DNA of 5,355 nt from a bacterium HR41. GTDB taxonomy: Bacteria; Actinomycetota; Thermoleophilia; Solirubrobacterales; Thermoleophilaceae. Every line of letters begins with the position of its first letter. The first letter of the stretch is position 1. The stretch spans positions 1 through 5,355 of the forward strand of contig BEIR01000108.1 in assembly GCA_002898855.1 (NCBI GenBank), written 5' to 3'. The position numbers and the translations under genes were made by a program. The notes under the pieces were generated by a model. It was not told the origin of the DNA and ran no database searches. It was given only the letters and a program-made list of their open reading frames with translations. Below, piece after piece: positions 1-5,355 of this stretch.

Positions 1-445
1 CGGTAACGCCAGGCGCGAGCATCCGTTCGCCTCCGCCATCCGGCAGCGCCCGCTCGAGGCGCCAAGTAGCGAGCCCGAACACCGGTTTGCCCGCCTTCAG
101 CGCCAGCGCGATCTCGGAGAGCGTGCCGTAGCCCCCGCCGATCGCCACCAGCGCGTGAGCGGCCCGGACCACGAGAGCGTTGCGAGCTTCGCCGAGGCCG
201 GTGGGGATCGCGATCTCCACCCACGGGTTGGCGTCCCGGGGATCGCTGCCCGGGAGGATCCCGACGGTCGTGCCGCCGGCGCCGCGCGCTCCCCTACAGG
301 CTGCCTCCATCACGCCACCAAGCCCCCCGCAGACCAGGATCGCTCCCCCAGCGGCGATCAGACGCCCCGCCTCCTCGGCTACCGCAAGCTCGGCGGGGGT
401 CGCCTCTCCCGGCCCGACGACCGCGACAGCCGGACGCGCAGCCAT
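1..445 (-). CDS. TIGR00725 / LOG-like Rossmann-fold nucleotide-binding protein (partial, 3' end outside window)
   Basis: The 148 visible codons begin MAARPAVAVVGPGEATPAEL and form a compact Rossmann-type protein. Visible motifs are a glycine-rich segment GGLGGVMEA at residues 40-48, TTVGILPG at 59-66, GEARNALVVRAA at 85-96, and the family signature GGGYGTLSE at 103-111. This signature is the TIGR00725 version of the PGGxGTxxE motif in LOG/lysine-decarboxylase-like proteins, where it binds a nucleotide phosphate. LOG enzymes release cytokinin-type bases from nucleoside monophosphates, but TIGR00725 members have no settled substrate, so I assign no reaction. Family members are usually about 150-170 residues, so probably only a short C-terminal tail is missing. 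The ATG at 445 is preceded by GGGGAG (451-456) with a 5-base spacer. The gene follows the leuS stop after 15 bases, which suggests cotranscription. The family call is firm; the function is not. Confidence 0.9.
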   Translation of the reverse strand, partial: MAARPAVAVVGPGEATPAELAVAEEAGRLIAAGGAILVCGGLGGVMEAACRGARGAGGTTVGILPGSDPRDANPWVEIAIPTGLGEARNALVVRAAHALVAIGGGYGTLSEIALALKAGKPVFGLATWRLERALPDGGGERMLAPGVT

Positions 446-450
446 CGCCG

Positions 451-456
451 CTCCCC
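451..456 (-). promoter_or_regulatory. Ribosome binding site of the LOG-like gene
   Basis: On the minus strand GGGGAG lies five bases before the ATG at 445, inside the 15-base gap after the leuS stop. It fixes the start of the downstream gene and implies it is translated independently from a shared leuS transcript. Confidence 0.6.
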
Positions 457-460
457 GCTG

Positions 461-2899
461 TCAGCGGGCGACGAAGTTCACGAGACGACCGGGAACGACG
501 ACCGTCTTGACGATCTCGCGCCCGTCGAGACGCGCAGCGAGCTTCGGCGAGCGGCGGGCGATCTCGGCTAGCTCCTCGCGCGACGCGCCCGACGGTGCCT
601 CGACACGGTCGACGAGCTTCCCGTTCAGCTGAACCACGAGCTCGAAGCTTTCGCTCTCGAGCAACGCCGGGTCGGCCTGGGGCCACGGCTCCTCCCACAC
701 CCGCCGCCCGGTCATGAGCTCGTATACCTCGGCGCCTAGATGCGGAGCGAACGGGAAGATCAGCGAGCCGGCGGTGGCGACCGCGAAACGCAGCTGCGAT
801 GCCCCTTCGGCCGATTCGTAGAGCTCGTCCTTGTACCTGTAGATCTCGTTGTCGAGCTCGATAACGGCCGCGATCGCCGTGTTGAAAGCGAACCGCTCGC
901 AGTCACGGGTGACTTTGTCGATCGCCCAGTGCGCTTTGCGCAAGAGCGGTGTGGCCTCTCCCCGGGGAGCGTCGGAGGGCGGCGTGCGGTCAGCAACCTC
1001 GCGCGCCACACGCCACAGTCGCCCGAGCTGGCGGTGGATGCCGGCGATGCCCTCGTCCGACCAGTCCGCGTCCTGTTCAGGCGGCCCGATGTAGAGCACG
1101 TAGGTGCGCGCGGTGTCGGCGCCGTAGCGCTCGACGTAGTCGCGCGGGCTGACGACGTTGCCCTTCGACTTCGACATCTTCGCCCCTTCGCGCGTGACCA
1201 TCCCCTGCGTGAAGAGGCGCGCGAAAGGCTCGCGCACGTCGAGCAACTCCATGTCAGCCAGGGCCTTGCAGAAGAAACGCGCGTAGAGAAGGTGCAGGAT
1301 CGCGTGCTCGACCCCGCCGATGTACTGGTCGACCGGCATCCAGCGCCGCAAAACCTCGCGGTCGAAGGGGGCGCGATCGTTGTGCGGATCGCAGTAGCGC
1401 AGGAAGTACCAGGACGAGTCGACGAACGTGTCCATGGTGTCGGTCTCGCGCCGCGCCTCGCCCCCGCAGCGTGGGCAGCTGGTTCGCACCCACTCCTCGG
1501 CCGCCGCGAGCGGCGAGCGCCCCTTCGGTGCGTAGTCGGAGATGTCGGGCAGTTCGACCGGCAGTTGCTCGTCCGGCACCGGCACGATCCCGCACTCGCG
1601 CTCGCAGTAGACGACCGGGATCGGGCAGCCCCAATAGCGCTGGCGGGAAATCAACCAGTCGCGTAGGCGGTAGTTGACGGCCCGCCGGCCCTTGCCTTCG
1701 CGCTCCAGCCATTCGACGATCCGCTCGTACGCCTCGCGGTTGTGGAGGCCGTCGAAGGGGCCCGAGTTGACCATCGGGCCATCGCCGGTGTAGGCCTGGC
1801 GCTGGACGTCCTCGCCGCCTTCGATGACCTCGCGGATCGGAAGTCCGAACTCGCGCGCGAACTCGTGATCGCGCTCGTCGTGCGCGGGGACGGCCATGAT
1901 CGCACCAGTGCCGTACTCCATCAGCACGTAGTCGGAGACGAACATCGGGATCAGCTCGCCGTTGACCGGGTTTCGCACGTAGCGGCCAAGCGCGACACCG
2001 GTCTTGCGGCGATCGGCGGCCCCGCGCTCTTCGTGCGACGCCTGCATCGCGCGGTTGACGTACTCGCGCACCTCTGGCGAGTCGTTCAGCTTGAAAACGT
2101 CGGGATGCTCGGGAGCGAGCACGAAAAACGTCGCGCCGAAGAGCGTGTCCGGACGGGTCGTGAAGACCGGGTAGTCGATGCCGAGCTCCTCGCAGCGAAA
2201 GACGACCTCCGCGCCCTCGGAGCGCCCGATCCAGTTGCGCTGCATCGTCTTGACGTGCTCGGGCCAGTCAAGGTCGTCGAGGTCGCGCAGGAGCTGCTCG
2301 GCGTAAGCGGTGATGCGGAAAAACCACTGTTCGAGCTGTCGCGCCTCGACGGGAGTGCCGCACCGTTCGCAGCGGCCGTCGACGACCTGTTCGTTGGCGA
2401 GCACTGTCTGGTCGCGCGGACACCACTTCACCGCCGCCTGGCGGCGGTAGGCGAGGTCGCGCTCGAGGAAACGCAGAAACAGCCACTGCGTCCAGCGGTA
2501 GTAGCTCGGCTCGTGCGTGCCGAACTCGCGCGACCAGTCGATCGAGACGCCCCAGCGGTGGAACTGCCGGCGGAACTCGGCGATCGACTTTTCGGTCGAT
2601 ACGCGCGGGTGCTGGCTGGTGCGGATGGCGTGGTTCTCGGCCGGCAGCCCGAAGGCGTCGTAGCCCATCGGGTGCAGAACGCGGTACCCCTGGCGGCGGC
2701 GGAAGTGGGCGACCGCGTCGCCCACCGAATAGCACTTCAGATGCCCGATGTGCGGTTCCCCCGAGGGGTAGGGGAGCATCTCGAGCACGTACTGCTTCGG
2801 ACGCGCCTCAGGTTCGTTGGAGACTTCCCACGTGCGCTCGCGCGCCCACAGCTCGCGCCACTTGGCCTCGATCGCGTGCGGGTCGTAGCGTGCCTCCAC
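461..2899 (-). CDS. leuS: Leucyl-tRNA synthetase (class I), complete
   Basis: This enzyme charges tRNA-Leu with leucine using ATP in the cytoplasm. From the GTG at 2899 it has 812 residues, normal for bacterial LeuRS. Landmarks in that numbering are: HIGH at 50-53 within PSGEPHIGHL; GYDAFGLPAEN near 79-89; a zinc-type module with Cys160, Cys177 and Cys180; the CP1 editing domain with TTRPDT at 247-252 and VPAHDERD, whose Asp341 is the conserved editing aspartate; MDTFVDSSWYF at about 489-499; KMSKS at 574-578; a helical anticodon-binding domain around 622-742; and the C-terminal KTVVVPGRLVNFV. The stretch between GMVTREG and KMSKS is short, so the large leucine-specific insertion of the E. 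coli type is absent, as in many bacteria. The start is uncertain. The frame stays open to a GTG at 2953, but that extension is mostly encoded by the hairpin at 2921-2964 and reads as arginine-rich sequence before the conserved RYDPHAIEAKW. The GTG at 2899 has no clear upstream Shine-Dalgarno. Confidence 0.97.
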   Translation of the reverse strand: MEARYDPHAIEAKWRELWARERTWEVSNEPEARPKQYVLEMLPYPSGEPHIGHLKCYSVGDAVAHFRRRQGYRVLHPMGYDAFGLPAENHAIRTSQHPRVSTEKSIAEFRRQFHRWGVSIDWSREFGTHEPSYYRWTQWLFLRFLERDLAYRRQAAVKWCPRDQTVLANEQVVDGRCERCGTPVEARQLEQWFFRITAYAEQLLRDLDDLDWPEHVKTMQRNWIGRSEGAEVVFRCEELGIDYPVFTTRPDTLFGATFFVLAPEHPDVFKLNDSPEVREYVNRAMQASHEERGAADRRKTGVALGRYVRNPVNGELIPMFVSDYVLMEYGTGAIMAVPAHDERDHEFAREFGLPIREVIEGGEDVQRQAYTGDGPMVNSGPFDGLHNREAYERIVEWLEREGKGRRAVNYRLRDWLISRQRYWGCPIPVVYCERECGIVPVPDEQLPVELPDISDYAPKGRSPLAAAEEWVRTSCPRCGGEARRETDTMDTFVDSSWYFLRYCDPHNDRAPFDREVLRRWMPVDQYIGGVEHAILHLLYARFFCKALADMELLDVREPFARLFTQGMVTREGAKMSKSKGNVVSPRDYVERYGADTARTYVLYIGPPEQDADWSDEGIAGIHRQLGRLWRVAREVADRTPPSDAPRGEATPLLRKAHWAIDKVTRDCERFAFNTAIAAVIELDNEIYRYKDELYESAEGASQLRFAVATAGSLIFPFAPHLGAEVYELMTGRRVWEEPWPQADPALLESESFELVVQLNGKLVDRVEAPSGASREELAEIARRSPKLAARLDGREIVKTVVVPGRLVNFVAR

Positions 2900-2920
2900 C
2901 GTCGCGCGAAGGGTAACGGC

Positions 2921-2964
2921 GAGCGAGCGCGTGCGGCGCGCAGCGCGCCGCACGCGGCTCGCTC
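2921..2964 (-). terminator. Long GC-rich hairpin between membrane protein gene and leuS (terminator or leader structure)
   Basis: A left arm at 2921-2940 and a right arm at 2944-2964 are complementary over 20 base pairs with a single bulged C, closed by a three-base loop. The hairpin begins 16 bases after the TAA of the upstream membrane protein gene (2981-2983) and ends about 21 bases before the proposed leuS GTG. No run of T follows on either strand, so it is not a classical Rho-independent terminator. U-less hairpins of this kind are common after genes in high-GC actinobacteria. It could stop transcription from the upstream gene, protect its 3' end, or act in the leuS leader. The structure is certain from the sequence; the role is inferred. 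Confidence 0.55.
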
Positions 2965-2980
2965 GTCCGCGCTGCCCCCC

Positions 2981-4966
2981 TTAAGTGGCCTGGGCCGCGG
3001 CGTGCCGAAGCTGCCCCCTGCCGGCTGGTCGCGCCCCGCTGCTCATTCCGCCGCGCGCCTCGAAGCGCCGACCGAGCCGCCCCAGGCCAAGTGCAAGCGC
3101 CAGCGCCATCGCCGCCCAGGTCCCCAGAACCGTGGCGAGACCGGCCTGCCACAGCCAGGGCGGAACGTCGCGTGCCTCGCGCAGGAAGATCCACTCGTCG
3201 CCCACGAAGGCGCGGGTGAAGACGGGCGCAGTGGGCAGCGCCGCACCGGCCGCGTCGCGCATCGCCCGCTCGAGTTGGCTGCGCGTGAAGCTCACCGGTA
3301 GCGAGCGCCGCGAGCCGTCGAGCCCAGCGTCGGCCGGCAGGCGCAACGACACCGCCCCGCGCACCCGACCAGCGTTCAGGCGTAGCGCCGCCTTCCAGGT
3401 TCCGGCCAGAGGCACCGGACTTGTGCTGCGATAGCTGCCGTCCGCCGCTCGCGCCATCGGCGCGACTACACGGTCGCGCCGGCCCTGCCAGGCGAGCACG
3501 TACAACCAGTTCGGCTGGGCCGCGATCGCCGCTGGGGAGAGACGCGCCACCACGTAAGCCTCTCCACTCGATCCTGCGACCGGCCGAAGCTCGACGCGCG
3601 CCACGGCGTCGGGCACGGTGCGCAGCGAGGCGGCCACACAGGCGCCCACCGCCAGCGCCGCGGCCCCGGCGAACGCTGCGCGTGCCAGCGCCGGCCGCGG
3701 CAGCGCGCCGCGCAGCGATGCCGCGAACAGCGCTCCTAGCACGCCGCCGGCGCAGCCGCCGAGGAGGGCGAGCAGTAGCCCCTCCGGCAGCAGCGCGGTT
3801 GTCCACGGCAGCGGCATCGCCACGCGCGACCAGCCGTAGCCAGCGGCGAAGCCGGCCGCGGCGCTGACGACGCCGGCGACGGCGCCGAACCCAACCGTTC
3901 GCGTGGGCGCGGGCACCGCTCGCCGCGAAAGCAGCAGCGACCCGACGACCTCGACAGCTAGTGCCTCGGCGAAAAAGAGCGGCAACGTCGGCGTGTGCAC
4001 TCCCATCGCACCAGCGAACAGGCTGGCGCTGCCGCGCACCGCGACGTACGCCGTGGCAGCTCCCAGCGCCGCGCCACGCCCGACCCACGCGCGCGCCGCC
4101 ACCAGCACGAACGCTGCGGCGAGCGCGAGCACGAGCGGCTGCCATACCTGGCGGTAGAGCGGAACGCCGTAGTCGTACTCGGCGAGGAACAGCTCGAGCC
4201 CGGAGAGAAGACCTCCGAGTAGCGTCGCTCGCTGGGCAGCGCCGAACCAGCGCGCCCAGCGGCGGGCGCCGGCCAACGTGGGCGCCACCGCGCGGCTCTC
4301 GTCCCGCCCAGCGACGCCAGCTGAAGCGCGCTTGGCGCGTGCTTCCGCGCCCTCCTGGACGAGCACGAGCATGCCGACGACGCTCAGCACGCCGAAGAAG
4401 AGAAAGACGAAGTGGGTCGGCGACCAGAGCGTTACGTCCTGCCCGTAGATGCGGTGCCAGACGTCGTCGAGCGAGAGCGCGGCGAGAGCGAAGAGCATCG
4501 CGGCGGCCAACAGCGCGCCGCCGAGGGGCCCGCGCCGGCCGCCGCCGGCCAGGACCCAGGCGGGTCCGCGGTCGCGCTGGTCGGCGGTGCCGAGCGCTAG
4601 CACCCCCGCCGCGAACGCGGCGAATATGCCGAACAGCATCGGGTAGTGGGCGGGGTTGCCGAGGGGGCCGGTGTCGCGCCCTTGGTCGATGTGGTAGCCG
4701 ATGTCCCACATCCCACCCCACATCGCTGCGAGCAGACCGACGGTCGCAATAGCCACGGGCAGCGCCGACCACCCTGGGAGACCGAAGAGACGCCCTACGA
4801 CACGCCCTGCGACACGCAGCGGCCGCGCTTTCCCGCGCCGGTAGCGCACGCAAGTCGCGATCACGGCTGCGCTGCCGCCCCAGTAGACAGCCGCCAGGAC
4901 GGCGAGCTGGTCGAGCGGCGCTCCGCCCGCCGAGGGTGCCGCTTGCGCGAAGAACGCCTCAGCCAC
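2981..4966 (-). CDS. Multi-pass membrane protein with duplicated PmoC-like D/H motif and C-terminal extracytoplasmic FixH/YtkA-like domain
   Basis: The protein has 661 residues and no name I can assign. I predict about 13 membrane segments, near residues 20-41, 67-90, 107-128, 147-169, 182-206, 245-266, 274-296, 299-321, 327-347, 357-379, 390-418, 428-448 and 604-629. Between the last two lies a domain (about 451-601) with a beta-rich look and a DGSYRSTSPVPLAGTWKAAL stretch, reminiscent of FixH/YtkA-like domains. Two copies of one motif follow segments 2 and 4: Asp88, His92, Asp98, Pro105, His107, and Asp167, His171, Asp177, Pro183, His185. The pattern resembles the copper site of PmoC/AmoC, so metal binding is plausible but unproven. 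The start is the GTG at 4966, eight bases after TGGAGGT. The frame stays open to 5173, but that extension overlaps the divergent regulator gene, the candidate operator and this ribosome site. The gene probably answers to the divergent TetR regulator. Alternatives are a transporter or an assembly factor for a membrane oxidase. Confidence 0.88.
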   Translation of the reverse strand: MAEAFFAQAAPSAGGAPLDQLAVLAAVYWGGSAAVIATCVRYRRGKARPLRVAGRVVGRLFGLPGWSALPVAIATVGLLAAMWGGMWDIGYHIDQGRDTGPLGNPAHYPMLFGIFAAFAAGVLALGTADQRDRGPAWVLAGGGRRGPLGGALLAAAMLFALAALSLDDVWHRIYGQDVTLWSPTHFVFLFFGVLSVVGMLVLVQEGAEARAKRASAGVAGRDESRAVAPTLAGARRWARWFGAAQRATLLGGLLSGLELFLAEYDYGVPLYRQVWQPLVLALAAAFVLVAARAWVGRGAALGAATAYVAVRGSASLFAGAMGVHTPTLPLFFAEALAVEVVGSLLLSRRAVPAPTRTVGFGAVAGVVSAAAGFAAGYGWSRVAMPLPWTTALLPEGLLLALLGGCAGGVLGALFAASLRGALPRPALARAAFAGAAALAVGACVAASLRTVPDAVARVELRPVAGSSGEAYVVARLSPAAIAAQPNWLYVLAWQGRRDRVVAPMARAADGSYRSTSPVPLAGTWKAALRLNAGRVRGAVSLRLPADAGLDGSRRSLPVSFTRSQLERAMRDAAGAALPTAPVFTRAFVGDEWIFLREARDVPPWLWQAGLATVLGTWAAMALALALGLGRLGRRFEARGGMSSGARPAGRGQLRHAAAQAT

Positions 4967-4974
4967 TCGCTTCC

Positions 4975-4981
4975 ACCTCCA
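4975..4981 (-). promoter_or_regulatory. Strong Shine-Dalgarno of the membrane protein gene
   Basis: TGGAGGT on the minus strand is followed by GGAAGCGA and then GTG at 4966-4964. This near-perfect anti-16S match decides the start codon against the longer open frame that reaches 5173. Confidence 0.75.
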
Positions 4982-5087
4982 CGCTCTTTGTGTCTTGTCC
5001 GTTTTCCGCCTCGCGGCGCCGGGAGACCCCCCGGACCAGTCTTGCGGCGGGCGCCGATCGTTCGCCACCCACCACAGCCGCAAAACG

Positions 5088-5117
5088 ATAAGACGCATGT
5101 TACAGCATGCGTCTGAA
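5088..5117 (-). promoter_or_regulatory. Candidate promoter of the membrane protein gene, overlapping the operator
   Basis: On the minus strand TTCAGA (5117-5112) and TCTTAT (5093-5088) are separated by 18 bases and each match four of six positions of the sigma-70 consensus. The spacer consists largely of the inverted repeat 5091-5114, so a bound regulator would block polymerase. Transcription would start near 5080, giving a leader of roughly 110 bases. The hexamers are weak and chance matches are possible. Confidence 0.3.
5091..5114. promoter_or_regulatory. Perfect 9-bp inverted repeat: candidate TetR-family operator
   Basis: AGACGCATG, six bases (TTACAG), then CATGCGTCT: the two half-sites are exact reverse complements. 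The whole site is 24 bases and ends 39 bases before the regulator's ATG. TetR-family dimers typically bind such palindromes in divergent promoter regions and repress both themselves and the neighbour. The repeat and position are seen directly; binding by this regulator is inferred. Confidence 0.65.
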
Positions 5118-5139
5118 TGTATCCCGACGACTTTGGCTG

Positions 5140-5145
5140 TACGGT
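5140..5145 (+). promoter_or_regulatory. Candidate -10 element for leaderless transcription of the TetR gene
   Basis: TACGGT fits the TANNNT -10 pattern common in actinobacteria and ends eight bases before the ATG at 5154, so transcription could begin at or next to the start codon. No Shine-Dalgarno precedes this ATG, which agrees with a leaderless message. No convincing -35 is visible at the right distance, so confidence is low. Confidence 0.25.
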
Positions 5146-5153
5146 CTCTCTGG

Positions 5154-5355
5154 ATGAACGGAAACGCAGGCACCGACAGCTCCGCGACTTCCCCAGGCGC
5201 GGAAGAGCTCGTCGATCAGCTGCTCGACGCTCCCGGCAACGCCGAGACGACCGAAGAGCGGATCCTGCAAGCAGCCGCCGAACAGGTCGAGGACTTCGGT
5301 CTCAGACGTTTCACGATCGACGACGTCGCCCGCCGCGTCGGCGTCTCGCGCGTCA
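5154..5355 (+). CDS. TetR-family transcriptional regulator (N-terminal part, truncated by window edge)
   Basis: Sixty-seven codons are visible. The first 33 or so residues form a polar, acidic extension (MNGNAGTDSSATSPGAEELV and onward). The canonical TetR DNA-binding domain then starts at TEERILQAAAEQVEDFG (33-49), followed by LRRFTIDDVARRVGVSRV (50-67), the helix-turn-helix region where the recognition helix begins. The ligand-binding domain lies outside the window, so the inducer cannot be guessed. Such proteins are homodimers that usually repress a neighbouring gene and their own. The divergent arrangement with the membrane protein gene and the inverted repeat at 5091-5114 support this role. 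The ATG at 5154 has no evident ribosome site. An in-frame TTG at 5133 would add seven residues but has no better support. Confidence 0.9.
   Translation, partial: MNGNAGTDSSATSPGAEELVDQLLDAPGNAETTEERILQAAAEQVEDFGLRRFTIDDVARRVGVSRV

Larger units (their letters stand above)
4967..5153. other. Divergent intergenic region (187 bases)
   Basis: This region separates the start of the membrane protein gene (minus) from the start of the TetR gene (plus). It holds the ribosome site at 4975-4981, an AT-richer core around 5081-5125 with the inverted repeat 5091-5114, and weak promoter-like hexamers for both directions. No small gene is supported. Its base composition around the repeat is visibly less GC-rich than the flanking genes, as expected for a control region. 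Confidence 0.7.

Noticed and set aside
740..1666. Plus-strand open frame of 308 codons
   Set aside because: It lies antisense inside leuS. No ribosome site or domain was recognised.
2900..2980. T-box or amino-acid-responsive leader ahead of leuS
   Set aside because: The space is too short and consists almost entirely of one simple hairpin. There is no T-box sequence or specifier loop architecture.
1742..3301. Plus-strand open frame of 519 codons opposite leuS and the end of the membrane protein gene
   Set aside because: It is antisense to the unmistakable leuS coding sequence and crosses the hairpin and the intergenic gap. Its translation is Arg/Ala/Val-rich without any recognisable motif, which is typical of high-GC shadow frames.
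3961..4752. Plus-strand open frame of 263 codons
   Set aside because: It lies antisense to the membrane protein gene, and its Arg/Ala repeats reflect GC-rich complement sequence, not a real protein.
2808..4853. Minus-strand open frame of 681 codons overlapping the membrane protein gene in another frame
   Set aside because: Its product is dominated by Arg, Ala and Gly with no membrane pattern or motif. The overlapping frame gives clean membrane helices, repeated motifs and a strong ribosome site.
5019..5034. Small inverted repeat CCGGG-N6-CCCGG in the membrane gene leader
   Set aside because: Only five base pairs in a GC-rich stretch with no matching partner elements; it is expected by chance and not enough for a riboswitch or attenuator.
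4967..5173. 69-residue N-terminal extension of the membrane protein to an ATG at 5173
   Set aside because: It would run through the candidate operator and into the divergent TetR gene, and it lies upstream of an excellent Shine-Dalgarno and GTG at 4966. The extension shows no membrane segment or conserved-looking motif.

Overview
The window is GC-rich DNA with GTG starts, dense minus-strand coding and many high-GC shadow frames. This fits a high-GC actinobacterium. A Thermoleophilia-like lineage is my guess from the general look of the proteins, and nothing in the sequence proves it. I see no insertion sequences, CRISPR repeats, tRNA or rRNA genes, and no sign of recent transfer.

Layout. Three genes lie on the minus strand. 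In transcription order they are a large membrane protein (2981-4966), leucyl-tRNA synthetase leuS (461-2899) and a TIGR00725/LOG-like nucleotide-binding protein that runs off the left edge (1-445). A fourth gene, a TetR-family regulator, starts at 5154 on the plus strand, is divergent from the membrane protein gene, and is cut by the right edge. The 187-base divergent region holds a perfect 9-bp inverted repeat (5091-5114), the obvious candidate operator. A long GC-rich hairpin (2921-2964) separates the membrane protein gene from leuS. leuS and the LOG-like gene are only 15 bases apart and probably cotranscribed.

How the genes may work together. leuS and the LOG-like gene form a housekeeping pair with no evident link to the other two genes. 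The TetR gene and the membrane protein gene look like a regulator and target pair. The membrane protein is the most interesting item. It has about 13 predicted membrane segments, a C-terminal extracytoplasmic domain of FixH/YtkA-like appearance, and two copies of a D-x3-H-x5-D-x(5,6)-P-x-H motif 79 residues apart. That motif closely resembles, from memory, the Asp-His-His copper site of PmoC/AmoC, the C subunit of copper membrane monooxygenases. I therefore propose an uncharacterised, possibly copper-binding, TetR-controlled membrane protein. The motif is visible in the sequence; the metal binding is inference.
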